Positions 1 through 9,300 of a DNA stretch of 55,981 nucleotides are shown in pieces (the stretch's first letter is position 1; each line of letters starts with the position of its first letter). Under the pieces are notes generated by a model. The model was not told the origin of the DNA, ran no database searches, and worked only from the letters and a program-made list of their open reading frames with translations. The position numbers were made by a program, and so were the translations under genes. This DNA is from an uncultured Candidatus Saccharibacteria bacterium (GTDB taxonomy: Bacteria; Patescibacteriota; Saccharimonadia; Saccharimonadales; Saccharimonadaceae): assembly GCA_947304075.1 (NCBI GenBank), contig CAMYZY010000001.1, positions 1 through 55,981 on the forward strand. The letters run 5' to 3'.

Positions 1-48
1 TTCAACAACACTACCTGTGAGCTTAATCACTTCCTTTTGACTAGCCAT
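1..48 (-). CDS. infA: Translation initiation factor IF-1, N-terminal fragment cut by window edge
   Basis: Only the first 16 codons lie in the window, reading MASQKEVIKLTGSVVE. This matches the start of IF-1, where an acidic/basic leader precedes the first OB-fold strand (compare the usual pattern E-V-I-E-x-x-G-T-V-x-E). IF-1 binds the ribosomal A site during initiation. It follows secY and the sortase on the same strand, and secY-infA linkage is common at the end of the spc operon. The call rests on 16 residues plus context, so it is good but not certain. Confidence 0.7.
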   Translation of the reverse strand, partial: MASQKEVIKLTGSVVE

Positions 49-61
49 AAATTACATAATT

Positions 62-90
62 AGTTTAGCACAAAAAAATAATTTTGTAAA
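62..90 (-). promoter_or_regulatory. Predicted sigma70-type promoter for infA
   Basis: On the minus strand a TTTACA -35 box (85-90) and a TAAACT -10 box (62-67) are separated by 17 bases, with TG one base upstream of the -10. Transcription would start near 55, leaving a leader of only a few bases before the infA ATG at 48. It lies in the sortase-infA gap. Confidence 0.5.
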
Positions 91-95
91 GAGAA

Positions 96-803
96 TTATT
101 CGATAATTACCGCACGCACAAATTGTCTCGAAAGATAAGTTTTGCGTTGCTCAGACCATTCGCCCGAACAAGTAATTAAAGTAACTGATTCTTTACCAGA
201 AATCGGCGATTTCGCTGCAGTAGACATGTATTTATCCGCTTCTGATAATAGTACTTCCTTATTATCATATACTTGATAAGAAAACTTCAAGCCATCTCCC
301 CTTTCAATAGTGATAATGTCACCAACAGACAACTTCGGTAAATCTTTAAACACACCATGAACGTGCGGACCGCCATTATGTCCATCGATAATCGCCGTTC
401 CACCCTGCCCAGGTTTACCAGATGCCTTATACCAACCCACATCAAATATATTTCTAGGTGTATCTAAAGCATTATCGGATGTAACACCCATTGGTAAAAT
501 TCTCGCATTGTAAACTCCTAGCTTACCAACCGACAAATATCTCGGCATATCTGCCGCTACAGTATATTCATGAACTTCTTCTTCAGTTGGCTCTTCTTCA
601 ATTAATTCTTCTTCAGGCTGAATTGCCCCAATATTCTCGGTAGAAGCTCTCTCGCTTCCTTCCTTTTCGTTGTAATAATAGTTTTCAAACGAAATAACCC
701 TAATTAGAAAAATCACGAACAAAATCGCTACAATGGCGAAAAAAAACCATTTTACTATTCTTTTCCAACTAAAATCAATCTTTAAGCTCATCGCCGAAGT
801 CAT
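96..803 (-). CDS. Sortase-family transpeptidase
   Basis: Sortases cut a C-terminal sorting motif on secreted proteins and join them to the cell wall or to pilins. This 235-aa protein has one N-terminal membrane segment (about residues 17-37), a Glu-rich linker (about 60-78) and a catalytic barrel. The likely catalytic residues are His142 in DGHNGG, Cys212 in TLITCSG and Arg226 or Arg230. Its gene overlaps the 3' end of secY by 29 bases; a second ATG at residue 5 (791) would shorten the overlap, and neither start has a clear Shine-Dalgarno. Co-location with the translocon gene suggests coupled secretion and anchoring. A plausible substrate is the APETG-bearing adhesin at 51606-55766. The sortase class is not assigned. 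Confidence 0.88.
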   Translation of the reverse strand: MTSAMSLKIDFSWKRIVKWFFFAIVAILFVIFLIRVISFENYYYNEKEGSERASTENIGAIQPEEELIEEEPTEEEVHEYTVAADMPRYLSVGKLGVYNARILPMGVTSDNALDTPRNIFDVGWYKASGKPGQGGTAIIDGHNGGPHVHGVFKDLPKLSVGDIITIERGDGLKFSYQVYDNKEVLLSEADKYMSTAAKSPISGKESVTLITCSGEWSEQRKTYLSRQFVRAVIIE

Positions 804-2208
804 CGTAAGTTATCATTAGAGCTCTAGAATCCAACGACCTTAGATTCTCTAACGCCACCGTCACTACGATCAGAAGCCCAGTACCAGAAATCGATAAACC
901 AATCGGAGCTCCAGTAATCACAATAAAGATATAATCAGTTATAAATGGGAGCATCGCAATAAAACCAAGCGCCAAAGCACCAAATAAATCTAAGCGATTT
1001 ACTACTTTAGACAAATACTTAGAAGTATTAATCCCTGGTCTCACTCCTTCAATAAAACCACCTTGTTTTTGTAAATTATCTGCAATTTCATTGGTATTGA
1101 AAATAATCGATGTGTAGAAATACGTAAACATAAATACCAATATGAAATACATCGCCGGATAAACAAACCATTGTCCAGTAATACCATTTGGATACATAGT
1201 AGAAAAGTTATTAGCCGAAGGTGCCGAAAATAGTGATACCAGATTTGAACCAAATTCATTTCCGGGATCAACTGTCATTATCACTTGTCCAATTAGAGCT
1301 GGCAACGACAAGAAAGCCGTAGCAAAAATCACCGGAATTACGCCAGCCGCAATTAGCTTAATTGGTAATATTGACTTTATGCCACCATAAGAAGAATTCC
1401 CATGCACGCGTTTTGCATAATTCACAGTAATTATTCTTTGCGCTTCGTTAAGTTTAACCAAGAAGTAAATTACTGCTAGCATCGCAATAGCAAAACCAAG
1501 TACAATCCAGAATACAGTAGGATTAACAGGTAGCTCAAACCAACCAAACAAACTCAAATTTCCCTGACTCGTGTCAAACAAAGCCGATCCAAGTGAAGCC
1601 ATAGTAGTCGGAAGTTGCGAAATAATGGAAGCAAAGATTATCGTAGAAATACCATTGCCAATCCCTTGCTCAGTAATCAATTCACCCATCCACATGAGAA
1701 GTACCGAACCAGTCGTCATAGCAGTAACAGACAAAGCCCAGTCACCAAAAGTTGGCGTAAACTCACTGGCAATATTAGCAGACAAAGTTGATTGATAAAG
1801 AATAAAGATATATGCAATAGATTGTACAATCGCAAGTGGAATAGTTAGAAGCCTTGTCCACTGATTAATCTTACGGCGACCTGACTCGCCGTCATTCGAC
1901 AATTCTTCAAGTGAAGGAATTGCCTTAGTAAGAAGCTGAATCACAATCGAACCAGTAATATATGGTGACATGCCGACCAGAATAATACTAAACGACGCCA
2001 ACCCACCACCAGAAATCAGATTTAAGAAATTCGAGAAGTCAGATTTTTGCATCAAATTAGAAACAGCTTCCTTAAACGTAGAAGCATCACCCATCGGTAC
2101 AGGAATCTGAGCAAGAAAACGATAAGCCACAATAATACCGAGTATAATTAAAACTCGTTTCAGCATATCTTTATTTTTTATCGATTTGAAAATAGTCTTA
2201 AAATGCAT
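775..2208 (-). CDS. secY: Protein translocase subunit SecY
   Basis: SecY is the channel of the Sec translocon in the cytoplasmic membrane. The 477-aa product has about ten hydrophobic segments, the family-typical N-terminal RILIILGIIVAYR-like helix and a plug region rich in Gly/Ser (GGGLASFSIILVGMSPYI). The ATG at 2208 was chosen over an upstream one at 2274 because GAGG sits five bases before it and the protein then starts normally (MHFKTIFKS). The stop is TGA, overlapping the sortase gene. In most bacteria secY follows rplO; here rplO is 33 kb away, so the spc operon is split. Confidence 0.97.
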   Translation of the reverse strand: MHFKTIFKSIKNKDMLKRVLIILGIIVAYRFLAQIPVPMGDASTFKEAVSNLMQKSDFSNFLNLISGGGLASFSIILVGMSPYITGSIVIQLLTKAIPSLEELSNDGESGRRKINQWTRLLTIPLAIVQSIAYIFILYQSTLSANIASEFTPTFGDWALSVTAMTTGSVLLMWMGELITEQGIGNGISTIIFASIISQLPTTMASLGSALFDTSQGNLSLFGWFELPVNPTVFWIVLGFAIAMLAVIYFLVKLNEAQRIITVNYAKRVHGNSSYGGIKSILPIKLIAAGVIPVIFATAFLSLPALIGQVIMTVDPGNEFGSNLVSLFSAPSANNFSTMYPNGITGQWFVYPAMYFILVFMFTYFYTSIIFNTNEIADNLQKQGGFIEGVRPGINTSKYLSKVVNRLDLFGALALGFIAMLPFITDYIFIVITGAPIGLSISGTGLLIVVTVALENLRSLDSRALMITYDDFGDELKD

Positions 2209-2233
2209 AATAACCTCATGATAACTATATCTT

Positions 2234-2239
2234 ATATTA
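2234..2239 (-). promoter_or_regulatory. secY: Possible extended -10 promoter for secY
   Basis: TAATAT preceded by TGC on the minus strand gives an extended -10 about 26 bases before the secY ATG. There is no convincing -35. It lies just downstream (in transcription order) of the palindromic element, so secY may also receive read-through from rpoC. Confidence 0.35.
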
Positions 2240-2260
2240 GCACACTTTATCAGATTTTGA

Positions 2261-2360
2261 AAGATAAAAAACAACTAAAAGGCTTCTACTAGAGCATAAT
2301 GAAATTTAGAAAAATAAAAAACAGCTAAAAGGCTTCTACTAGAGCATAATGAGATTTAGA
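2261..2360. repeat. Two tandem copies of a 50-bp direct repeat
   Basis: Bases 2261-2310 and 2311-2360 match at 47 of 50 positions. Each unit holds AACAACTAAAAGGCTTCTAC (or AACAGC...) followed by TAGAGCATAATG. The first part recurs as an exact inverted copy at 2481-2506. Nothing coding is seen. Confidence 0.95.
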
Positions 2361-2506
2361 TCAGATTTCTAAATTGTAAGTTTTGCAACTCAACAATGAA
2401 AAAATCTCCCAAAGCCCGAAGGGCGAATAAGGAGATTTTTTCTTGACTTGTGTTGCAAGTCTTACAATTTAGAAGTCCCCGCTCTAGTAGAAGCCTTTTA
2501 GTTGTT
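2270..2506. repeat. Long nested inverted repeat between rpoC and secY
   Basis: This non-coding stretch folds on itself at several levels. The outer arms 2270-2295 and 2481-2506 are exact 26-bp reverse complements. The second arms 2367-2380 and 2461-2474 are exact over 14 bp, and 2383-2389 pairs with 2452-2458. The inner arms 2398-2409 and 2431-2442 are exact over 12 bp, and 2414-2417 pairs with 2421-2424. Because the left outer arm is duplicated (2320-2345, one mismatch), the right arm has two alternative partners. In rpoC-sense RNA both alternative 3' arms are followed by U-rich tracts. It may be an elaborate terminator, a structured RNA, or a short repetitive element; no target-site duplication is obvious. 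Confidence 0.9.
2398..2442 (-). terminator. Rho-independent terminator after rpoC (core of the palindrome)
   Basis: In minus-strand sense a GGAGATTTTTTC arm closes a stem whose inner hairpin is GCCC-TTC-GGGC, which can form a C(UUCG)G tetraloop. The A/T symmetry makes it work in either direction. It is 72 bases past the rpoC stop. Confidence 0.75.
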
Positions 2507-2513
2507 ATAAGTT

Positions 2514-5500
2514 TTAGAGATTCTCAAGATCAGCTTCTGTAGGCACTTTAGAATCTGGCACTTCAAAATCCGATAATGGTGCTACACCAGTTCCTACTGG
2601 AATCTTGCGACCGATTATTACGTTTTCCTTAAGACCACGCAGATGATCAACACGACCATTAATCGCAGCATTAATGAGAACTCTAGTCGTATCCTGGAAG
2701 GAAGCTGCCGACAAGAACGAATCAGAAAAGATAGAAACTTTCGTAATACCAAGTAGCAAATTCGTATAGGTAATCTGTTTCTTTCCTTCTTTTTCAAGCT
2801 CTTTATTTGCAATACTGACAGCAGTTCTAGAAGTAATATCACCAGATACAAACTCAGAATCACCCGGATCAATCACTTGTACTCTTGAGAACATCTGACG
2901 TACCAAGATTTCCAAGTGTTTTGGTGAAATCTCATGTCCCTGCGCAGCATACACGTTAAGAACATCGTTCATAATATAACGTTCAGTAGCTTCAACACCT
3001 TTATATTTCAAAAGATCTTGTAGGTTCAAAGAACCAGTTGTGATTCTATCACCAGCCTTCACTAAATCGTTTGATTTTACAACCAATTCAGCATCACCTG
3101 GGATTTCAATTCTGACTGGTGCACCAGCAGCAGAAACCAAAATAACTGCATCTTTTACTAACTCAACTACACCATCAGTAGGAGCCTTAATCGCAGCAAA
3201 GTCACCACTCTTTTTTACAAGAGTTGTACCACTCTTTACGCTTTCACCATCTTTAACCAAAGGCTTACGACCGTTTAATTCAAATCTTTCTACAGCACCA
3301 GACTGTGGAGCAATTTGAACAACATAGTGATTATTGTCTTCGGTAACTTCCACGATACCTTCAATTGGTGAAACATAGGCCTGACCTTTTGGCGTACGAG
3401 CTTCGAGAAGCTCTTCTACACGTGGAAGACCTCTTGCGATTGCACCAGAACCTGCAACACCTGAACCGTGTTTCGTATCAAGTGTTAGCTGAGTACCAGG
3501 CTCACCAAGCGACTGTGCAGCAATAACACCAACTGGCTCATTTGCCGCAACTAATTCCCTTGTAGACATATCCACACCATAAGCCTTGCGTGGAATACCA
3601 CTTATTGCGGTAGTAGATAGCACAGATTGAATCTTAACTGAATCAACTTTTTCGTCAGCTTCAATCTGTTCAGCCATTTCTTTGGTAATTAGCTCATCTG
3701 CTTCTAGGTATCCAGGCACCACGTCAGCCGTATAGCGACCAACGATTCTAGCGCTAAACTCAATTCCCGAAGCTTCAGTTTCATTTCGATAAACCGTAAA
3801 TCCAGGATCTTCAGCTTCTTCGTCGGTGGTAAACACATCTTGAGAAACATCTACCAAACGACGTGTCAAATAACCAGAGTCGGCTGTACGAAGAGCAGTA
3901 GACACCTGACCTTGACGAGCACCTCGAGTCGCAATAAAGGACTCAAGCGTGTTTAGACCTTTCTTGTAAGAAGACTTCACTGGGAGCTCAATTTCGTTGT
4001 TATTGATATCCACCATGATACCAATCTCTGCCGAAGCGAGCTTGATGTTCGAAATGTTACCACGAGCACCAGAGTTCACCATCACAGCAATATCAGTATC
4101 CATTTCGGCCAATTTGCTAGAAAGGAAATCTGAAATCTTTTTGTCGATATCACGCCAGTTGGCAATCGTCAGTTTATAGCGCTCTTCATCAGTCGTAAGA
4201 CCATCGTTATAATCTTGCTGAATCAAAGCGGTCTTTGCGTCACCTTCCGCGATGAAATCGTCAATCTCAGTATAGGTTGGATAATCATCTTTAGCAGTAG
4301 AGATTGAAGCAATCGTTTCATATTCAAACGCCAAATCCTTAAGATCGTCGGCAGTTTTCACCATCACTTCAGAACCATAAAGGTCAAAGATGTCGGCCAT
4401 CACCTTAGACAGATGCTTCTTGTTTTGGACAGAGTTATCGTATGGATAATCCTTTGGCAGAATCTCATTAAAGATCACTCTACCTAGAGTCGTATCACGA
4501 ATCTCTTTCTTTGCAAACACTCGAATTGGAGTTTGAAGTGCAATAATACCTTGATCGTAAGCCATTTCTGCTTCATAAACCGAAGAGAAAGCCTTCGGCT
4601 TACCAGTATCCGTACCAGGCTTATCGTAAGTTAGATAATAAGCACCGAGCACCACGTCCTGATAAATTGCAAGCACTGGTGAACCATCAGCTGGCTTCAA
4701 AAGATTCTTTGAAGCCGACATCAATTCCCTTGCTTCATCCTGCGCAGCACTTGAAAGTGGTAGATGGACAGCCATTTGGTCACCATCATAGTCAGCGTTA
4801 AACCCAGAAGCTACTAGTGGGTGAAGCTTAATTGCCTTACCTTCAATCAGTCTCGGCTGGAAAGCCTGTACTGATAAACGGTGAAGCGAAGGGGCGCGGT
4901 TCAAAAGAACATATTTACCCTTGATCACCTCATCCAGAGCATCCCAAACCACGGTTTCCTTAGTTTCAAGCAATCTCGAAGCAGCACGAATATTATTTGC
5001 ATATTCCTTACCAATTAACCATGAAATCACGAAAGGCTTAAAGAGCTCTAACGCCATTTGCTTTGGTAAACCACACTCATGTAATTTAAGCTCCGGACCA
5101 ACTACAATCACTGAACGACCAGAGTAGTCCACGCGCTTACCAAGCAGGTTCTGGCGGAAACGACCTTGCTTACCTTTTAGTAAGTCAGACAAAGACTTGA
5201 GCTTACGACGGCCATTGGTGGAATTTGCACCCCTAGAACCATGTGCCGCAGAATTATCAATCAAAGAGTCAACTGCTTCCTGCAACATTCTCATTTCATT
5301 ACGGCAAATTACTTCTGGAGCGTGCAACTCAAGTAGTTTTTTCAAACGATTGTTTCGGTTAATTACTCTGCGGTATAAATCGTTCAAATCTGAAGTCGCA
5401 AATCTACCACCAGGCAAAGCAATCATTGGACGAAGATCCGGTGGAATCACAGGCACAACGGTCAAAATCAAATCTTCTGGCTTGATACCAGCCGATTGCA

Positions 5501-6347
5501 TACCTTCAAGCGTTTTAAGACGTTTTTGAATTTTCTTCTCTTTCTGACCCTTTGCTTCTTCTTCCTCTTTTCGCAAATCTTCAATCATCTTATCCAAATC
5601 GATTTCGTCAAGCAACTTCTTGATTGCAGTCGCGCCCATTTCTACAGTAATCAAATCTTCGTATTCTTCCGGTAGATTACGGTATTGTACTTCTGTAATC
5701 ACGCCACCTTTTTTAAATGACTCAAGAGTCGACTTGCGATATAGATAATCCGTTTGAAGTTCATCAAGTTCCTTGCTTTGAGCTTCTGCGAGAGCCTTAA
5801 CGTCTGCATCTTTTGCCTTAGCTTCTTTTTCGTATCGAATTTTAATAGCGTCTCTCGCAGTACTAGTTTGGCTTTCCAAACTTTCAAGTAATTTTTCAAT
5901 TTTCTTAGTATCTGCATCAACAATCAAATAAGTAGCAAAATACACAACTTTCTCAATATTTTTCTGCGAACTATCCCTAAGTAGAGATAATGCAGCAGGA
6001 AACCCGCGCATAATCCAAAGGGGTGCAACCGGAGCTGCAAGCGCAATATGGCCCATACGTTCACGTCTAGTAATAGATTTAGTGACTAAATTTCCTTCCT
6101 TATCGACAGCAGCTTCGCGGGATCTTACACCCTTTAGTTTTGCATCGTGTGGGTTAATATCCTTGGTTGGACCAAAGATTCTTTCACAGAACAACCCGTC
6201 TCTTTCAGGTTTTTGAGTTCTGTAGTTGATTGTCTCAGGCTTGGTTACTTCACCGTAGCTCCAATTCAAAATGTCGTCACGGCTCGCCACCGATAAACGA
6301 ATCGAATCGAAGTCGGAAGCGCTGATAAAATTATCCATCCACGCCAT
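2514..6347 (-). CDS. rpoC: RNA polymerase beta' subunit
   Basis: The largest core RNA polymerase subunit, 1277 aa, carries the catalytic NADYDGDQMAVHLP motif (about residues 513-526) whose aspartates hold the active-site magnesium, plus the bridge-helix/trigger-loop region ending in GVIAAQSLGEPGTQLT. The start at 6347 has GAGGAG eight bases upstream, lying inside the end of rpoB. Unusually, both zinc sites are gone. After DGLFCERIFGPTKD the usual CxC...CxxC segment is a cysteine-free stretch (about 60-95). The second site before GVIAAQS, normally CxxxxxxCxxC, reads IPRKAYGVDMSTRELVAANE. Only three cysteines remain in the protein (FCERIF, VICRNE, HECGLP), none arranged as zinc ligands. Otherwise domain order is normal. 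Confidence 0.99.
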   Translation of the reverse strand: MAWMDNFISASDFDSIRLSVASRDDILNWSYGEVTKPETINYRTQKPERDGLFCERIFGPTKDINPHDAKLKGVRSREAAVDKEGNLVTKSITRRERMGHIALAAPVAPLWIMRGFPAALSLLRDSSQKNIEKVVYFATYLIVDADTKKIEKLLESLESQTSTARDAIKIRYEKEAKAKDADVKALAEAQSKELDELQTDYLYRKSTLESFKKGGVITEVQYRNLPEEYEDLITVEMGATAIKKLLDEIDLDKMIEDLRKEEEEAKGQKEKKIQKRLKTLEGMQSAGIKPEDLILTVVPVIPPDLRPMIALPGGRFATSDLNDLYRRVINRNNRLKKLLELHAPEVICRNEMRMLQEAVDSLIDNSAAHGSRGANSTNGRRKLKSLSDLLKGKQGRFRQNLLGKRVDYSGRSVIVVGPELKLHECGLPKQMALELFKPFVISWLIGKEYANNIRAASRLLETKETVVWDALDEVIKGKYVLLNRAPSLHRLSVQAFQPRLIEGKAIKLHPLVASGFNADYDGDQMAVHLPLSSAAQDEARELMSASKNLLKPADGSPVLAIYQDVVLGAYYLTYDKPGTDTGKPKAFSSVYEAEMAYDQGIIALQTPIRVFAKKEIRDTTLGRVIFNEILPKDYPYDNSVQNKKHLSKVMADIFDLYGSEVMVKTADDLKDLAFEYETIASISTAKDDYPTYTEIDDFIAEGDAKTALIQQDYNDGLTTDEERYKLTIANWRDIDKKISDFLSSKLAEMDTDIAVMVNSGARGNISNIKLASAEIGIMVDINNNEIELPVKSSYKKGLNTLESFIATRGARQGQVSTALRTADSGYLTRRLVDVSQDVFTTDEEAEDPGFTVYRNETEASGIEFSARIVGRYTADVVPGYLEADELITKEMAEQIEADEKVDSVKIQSVLSTTAISGIPRKAYGVDMSTRELVAANEPVGVIAAQSLGEPGTQLTLDTKHGSGVAGSGAIARGLPRVEELLEARTPKGQAYVSPIEGIVEVTEDNNHYVVQIAPQSGAVERFELNGRKPLVKDGESVKSGTTLVKKSGDFAAIKAPTDGVVELVKDAVILVSAAGAPVRIEIPGDAELVVKSNDLVKAGDRITTGSLNLQDLLKYKGVEATERYIMNDVLNVYAAQGHEISPKHLEILVRQMFSRVQVIDPGDSEFVSGDITSRTAVSIANKELEKEGKKQITYTNLLLGITKVSIFSDSFLSAASFQDTTRVLINAAINGRVDHLRGLKENVIIGRKIPVGTGVAPLSDFEVPDSKVPTEADLENL

Positions 6348-6348
6348 A

Positions 6349-9300
6349 TTAGAACTCCTCCTCTCCTAGATCAACGGTGCCATCGTCATCGTCAATCTCC
6401 GTTATTTCGATACCTTCCTCAGCCATCATCGCCTCGGCTTCTGATTCATCTAAATCGAGAATCTGCGGTTCGGTATCTTTTTTATGTTGATCATAAATAG
6501 ATTGATCATCTTTAGACTTTTCAATTTCCTTTGAAGTCTTTTCAATTACATCACCAGCATCAGCTGCTTCACCATGGTCTAGCAAGTCTACCTTTAAGCC
6601 TAGACCTTGAAGCTCCTTAACTAAGACATTGAAGCCTTCTGGTAACTTTGGACCTTCAATAGGTTCATTCTTAATGATTGCTTCGTATGCTTTAGCACGT
6701 CCATAAACATCATCTGATTTAATGGTGAGCATTTCCTGAAGAGTGGTAGCAGCACCATAAGCTTCCAGCGCCCAAACCTCCATTTCCCCAAATCTCTGAC
6801 CACCATTCTGTGCTTTACCACCTAACGGCTGTTGAGTTACCATAGTGTAAGGACCAGTTGAACGAGCGTGAATCTTATCTTCCACCATGTGGTGAAGCTT
6901 TAGCATGTGCATCACACCTACCGAAGTACGCTCATTGAATGGCTCACCAGTTAGACCGTCATATAACTGGACTCTACCATCGCGGGCAAAACCAGCTTTT
7001 TCGAGCTCATCCGAAATAACATCATCTGGCACCCCGTTAAATGAAGGTGTAGCGACCTTATAACCAAGCGCTCTAGCTGCCATACCAAGGTGAGTCTCAA
7101 ATAGCTGTCCTAGATTCATACGTGAAGGCACACCCATAGGTGATAATACAATATCAATTGGTGTACCATCAGCCATAAATGGCATATCTTCGACCGGTAA
7201 CACTCTAGATACCACACCCTTGTTACCATGTCGCCCAGCCAGCTTATCGCCTACGCCAATTTTACGCATTTCAGCTACAAATATCTTAATCTGCATAATG
7301 ACGCCAGCTTTAAGATCATGGCCTTGCTCTCTAGTGTATACACGCACATCCACTACTTTACCAGTAGAAGAACCGTTCATTCTAACTGAAGTATCGCGTA
7401 CATCCTTAGCCTTTTCACCAAAGATTGCACGGAGTAATCTCTCTTCTGAACTTAGTTCCTGCTCACCCTTAGGGGTAATTTTACCTACCAAGATATCACC
7501 ATTCTTTACTTCAGAACCAATCGTGACGATACCATCTTCACCAAGATGTCTTAATGAATGCTCTGAAACGTTTGGAATATCACGAGTAACTTGCTCAGGA
7601 CCAAGTTTAGTCTCACGTACTTCGACATCGAAATCTTTAATATTAATGGATGTCAAAGTGTCATCTTCGACCAAACGGTTCGAAATCACAATAGCGTCAT
7701 CCATGTTGTAACCACGCCAAGGCATAAATGCGACTAATAAATCGCGGCCTAGTGCGAGTTCACCGTCATTAATTGATGCACCTTCGATAAGAGCATCACC
7801 TTTTTTGACAGTTTGGCCACGAGAGACCACACATCTTTGATTGTAACAACGGTCATCGTTAGTCTTTTCAAAATGTTGCAATTTATATTCGACATCACCA
7901 CCCTTGTTATAAGTCACAATTACACTTTCACTGTCAGCTTTTTTAACTACACCGGCGCCTGTAGCCATGATTAGCTGTGAAGTGTTTTTAGCGACTTCAC
8001 GTTCAATACCAGTACCAACAATCGGATTGTCTTGGCGAAGTAATGGTACTGCTTGTTTCTGCATTGCGCAAGCCATCAAAGAACGGTCAACACGGTTTTT
8101 CTCCACGAATGGAATCAAGCTTGCTGACACACCGAGAATTTCCTTGTGAGCTGCATCAATATGAGTTACTCTTTTTGCTTCCACCTGAGCAGGTGTACCA
8201 TGTACTCTAGCGGAAACCCAGTCTTCAACGAATTTTTTATCTTTGTCTAGTTTAACTGAAGCATCGGCGATTACCATATCGTTTTCAGTATCCGCATCCA
8301 TGTAAACAACTTCATCAGTTACTTTACCATTTTTAACCACAAGATATGGAGCCTCAATAAAACCATATTTGTTAATTTTGGCGTAAGTTGCAAAGTTTAG
8401 CACCAAACCCACGTTACCGCCTTCTGGCGTTTCTACAGTACAAATACGACCATAATGAGTTGGGTGAGCATCACGCACATCAAAGCCTGCTCTTTCACGA
8501 GTCAAACCACCAGGACCCATTGAGCTTAAACGGCGCTTATGTGCAAGCTCAGAAAATGGGTTCACTTCGTCCATTAACTGTGAAAGCTGTGATGTCGCAA
8601 AGAATTCCTTCACAGCAGCAACTACTGGACGTGAATTTAATAGTTGAGAAGGCGTCACATCATCAAGATTTGCCATTGACATACGGTCAAAAATATTTCG
8701 TTGTAAACGGAGCATACCCAACCTAAACTGTCTCTGGACCAATTCACCGACCAACTTAACCCGACGGTTAGACAAAGAGTCGATATCGTCTGGCGCTTCT
8801 TGTGTATTATTCAAACGAATAATTTCAGCCACAATTGCCCTGACGTCTTTCATTTGCAAAGTTCTAAAATCTGGCTCATTCGGGGTGTCGAAATGCAATC
8901 TACGATTAATCTTAAAGCGACCAACACTAGAATAATCATAACGCTTCTTATCAAAGAAAGTTTTCTCAATCATCGAACGAGCGTTGTCAACTGTTGCCAA
9001 ATCACCTGGACGTAGTTTTCGATAAACTTCAAGCAAAGCCTCACCTTGATTTGAAGTGATATCTTTTTCAAATGTTGCATCGATGTATCTGCGTTCGCCC
9101 GTGTCAACATCAGAAAATGCATCAATGATTTCAGATTTTGACATTCCTAAAGCTCTAAGGAAAGTCGTTACCGGGATTTTACGGCGTCGATCGATTTTGA
9201 CGTAAATTGCACCATTTACAGCAGTTTCAAATTCGAGCCATGCACCACGGCCTGGAATCACCTTCGCGCCATAATAACGTCTCATGCCAATCGTCTCGGC

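Noticed and set aside
775..777. TGA read as glycine (code 25)
   Set aside because: TGA ends secY and the SpoU gene at family-typical C termini, and reading through would add unrelated residues; consistent with the standard code.
2261..2360. CRISPR-like array from the 50-bp direct repeat
   Set aside because: Only two abutting copies with no spacers and no cas genes; it is a tandem duplication inside a palindrome.
2270..2506. Insertion sequence or classical MITE
   Set aside because: Terminal inverted repeats exist, but no target-site duplication is visible and there is no transposase; kept as an unexplained palindrome.
7220..7711. 163-aa plus-strand frame inside rpoB
   Set aside because: Antisense to a clear rpoB reading frame, low-complexity Ser/Thr/Ile composition, no ribosome site; a codon-bias shadow.
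8388..8726. 112-aa plus-strand frame inside rpoB
   Set aside because: Antisense to conserved beta-subunit sequence, with no ribosome site or recognisable domain.
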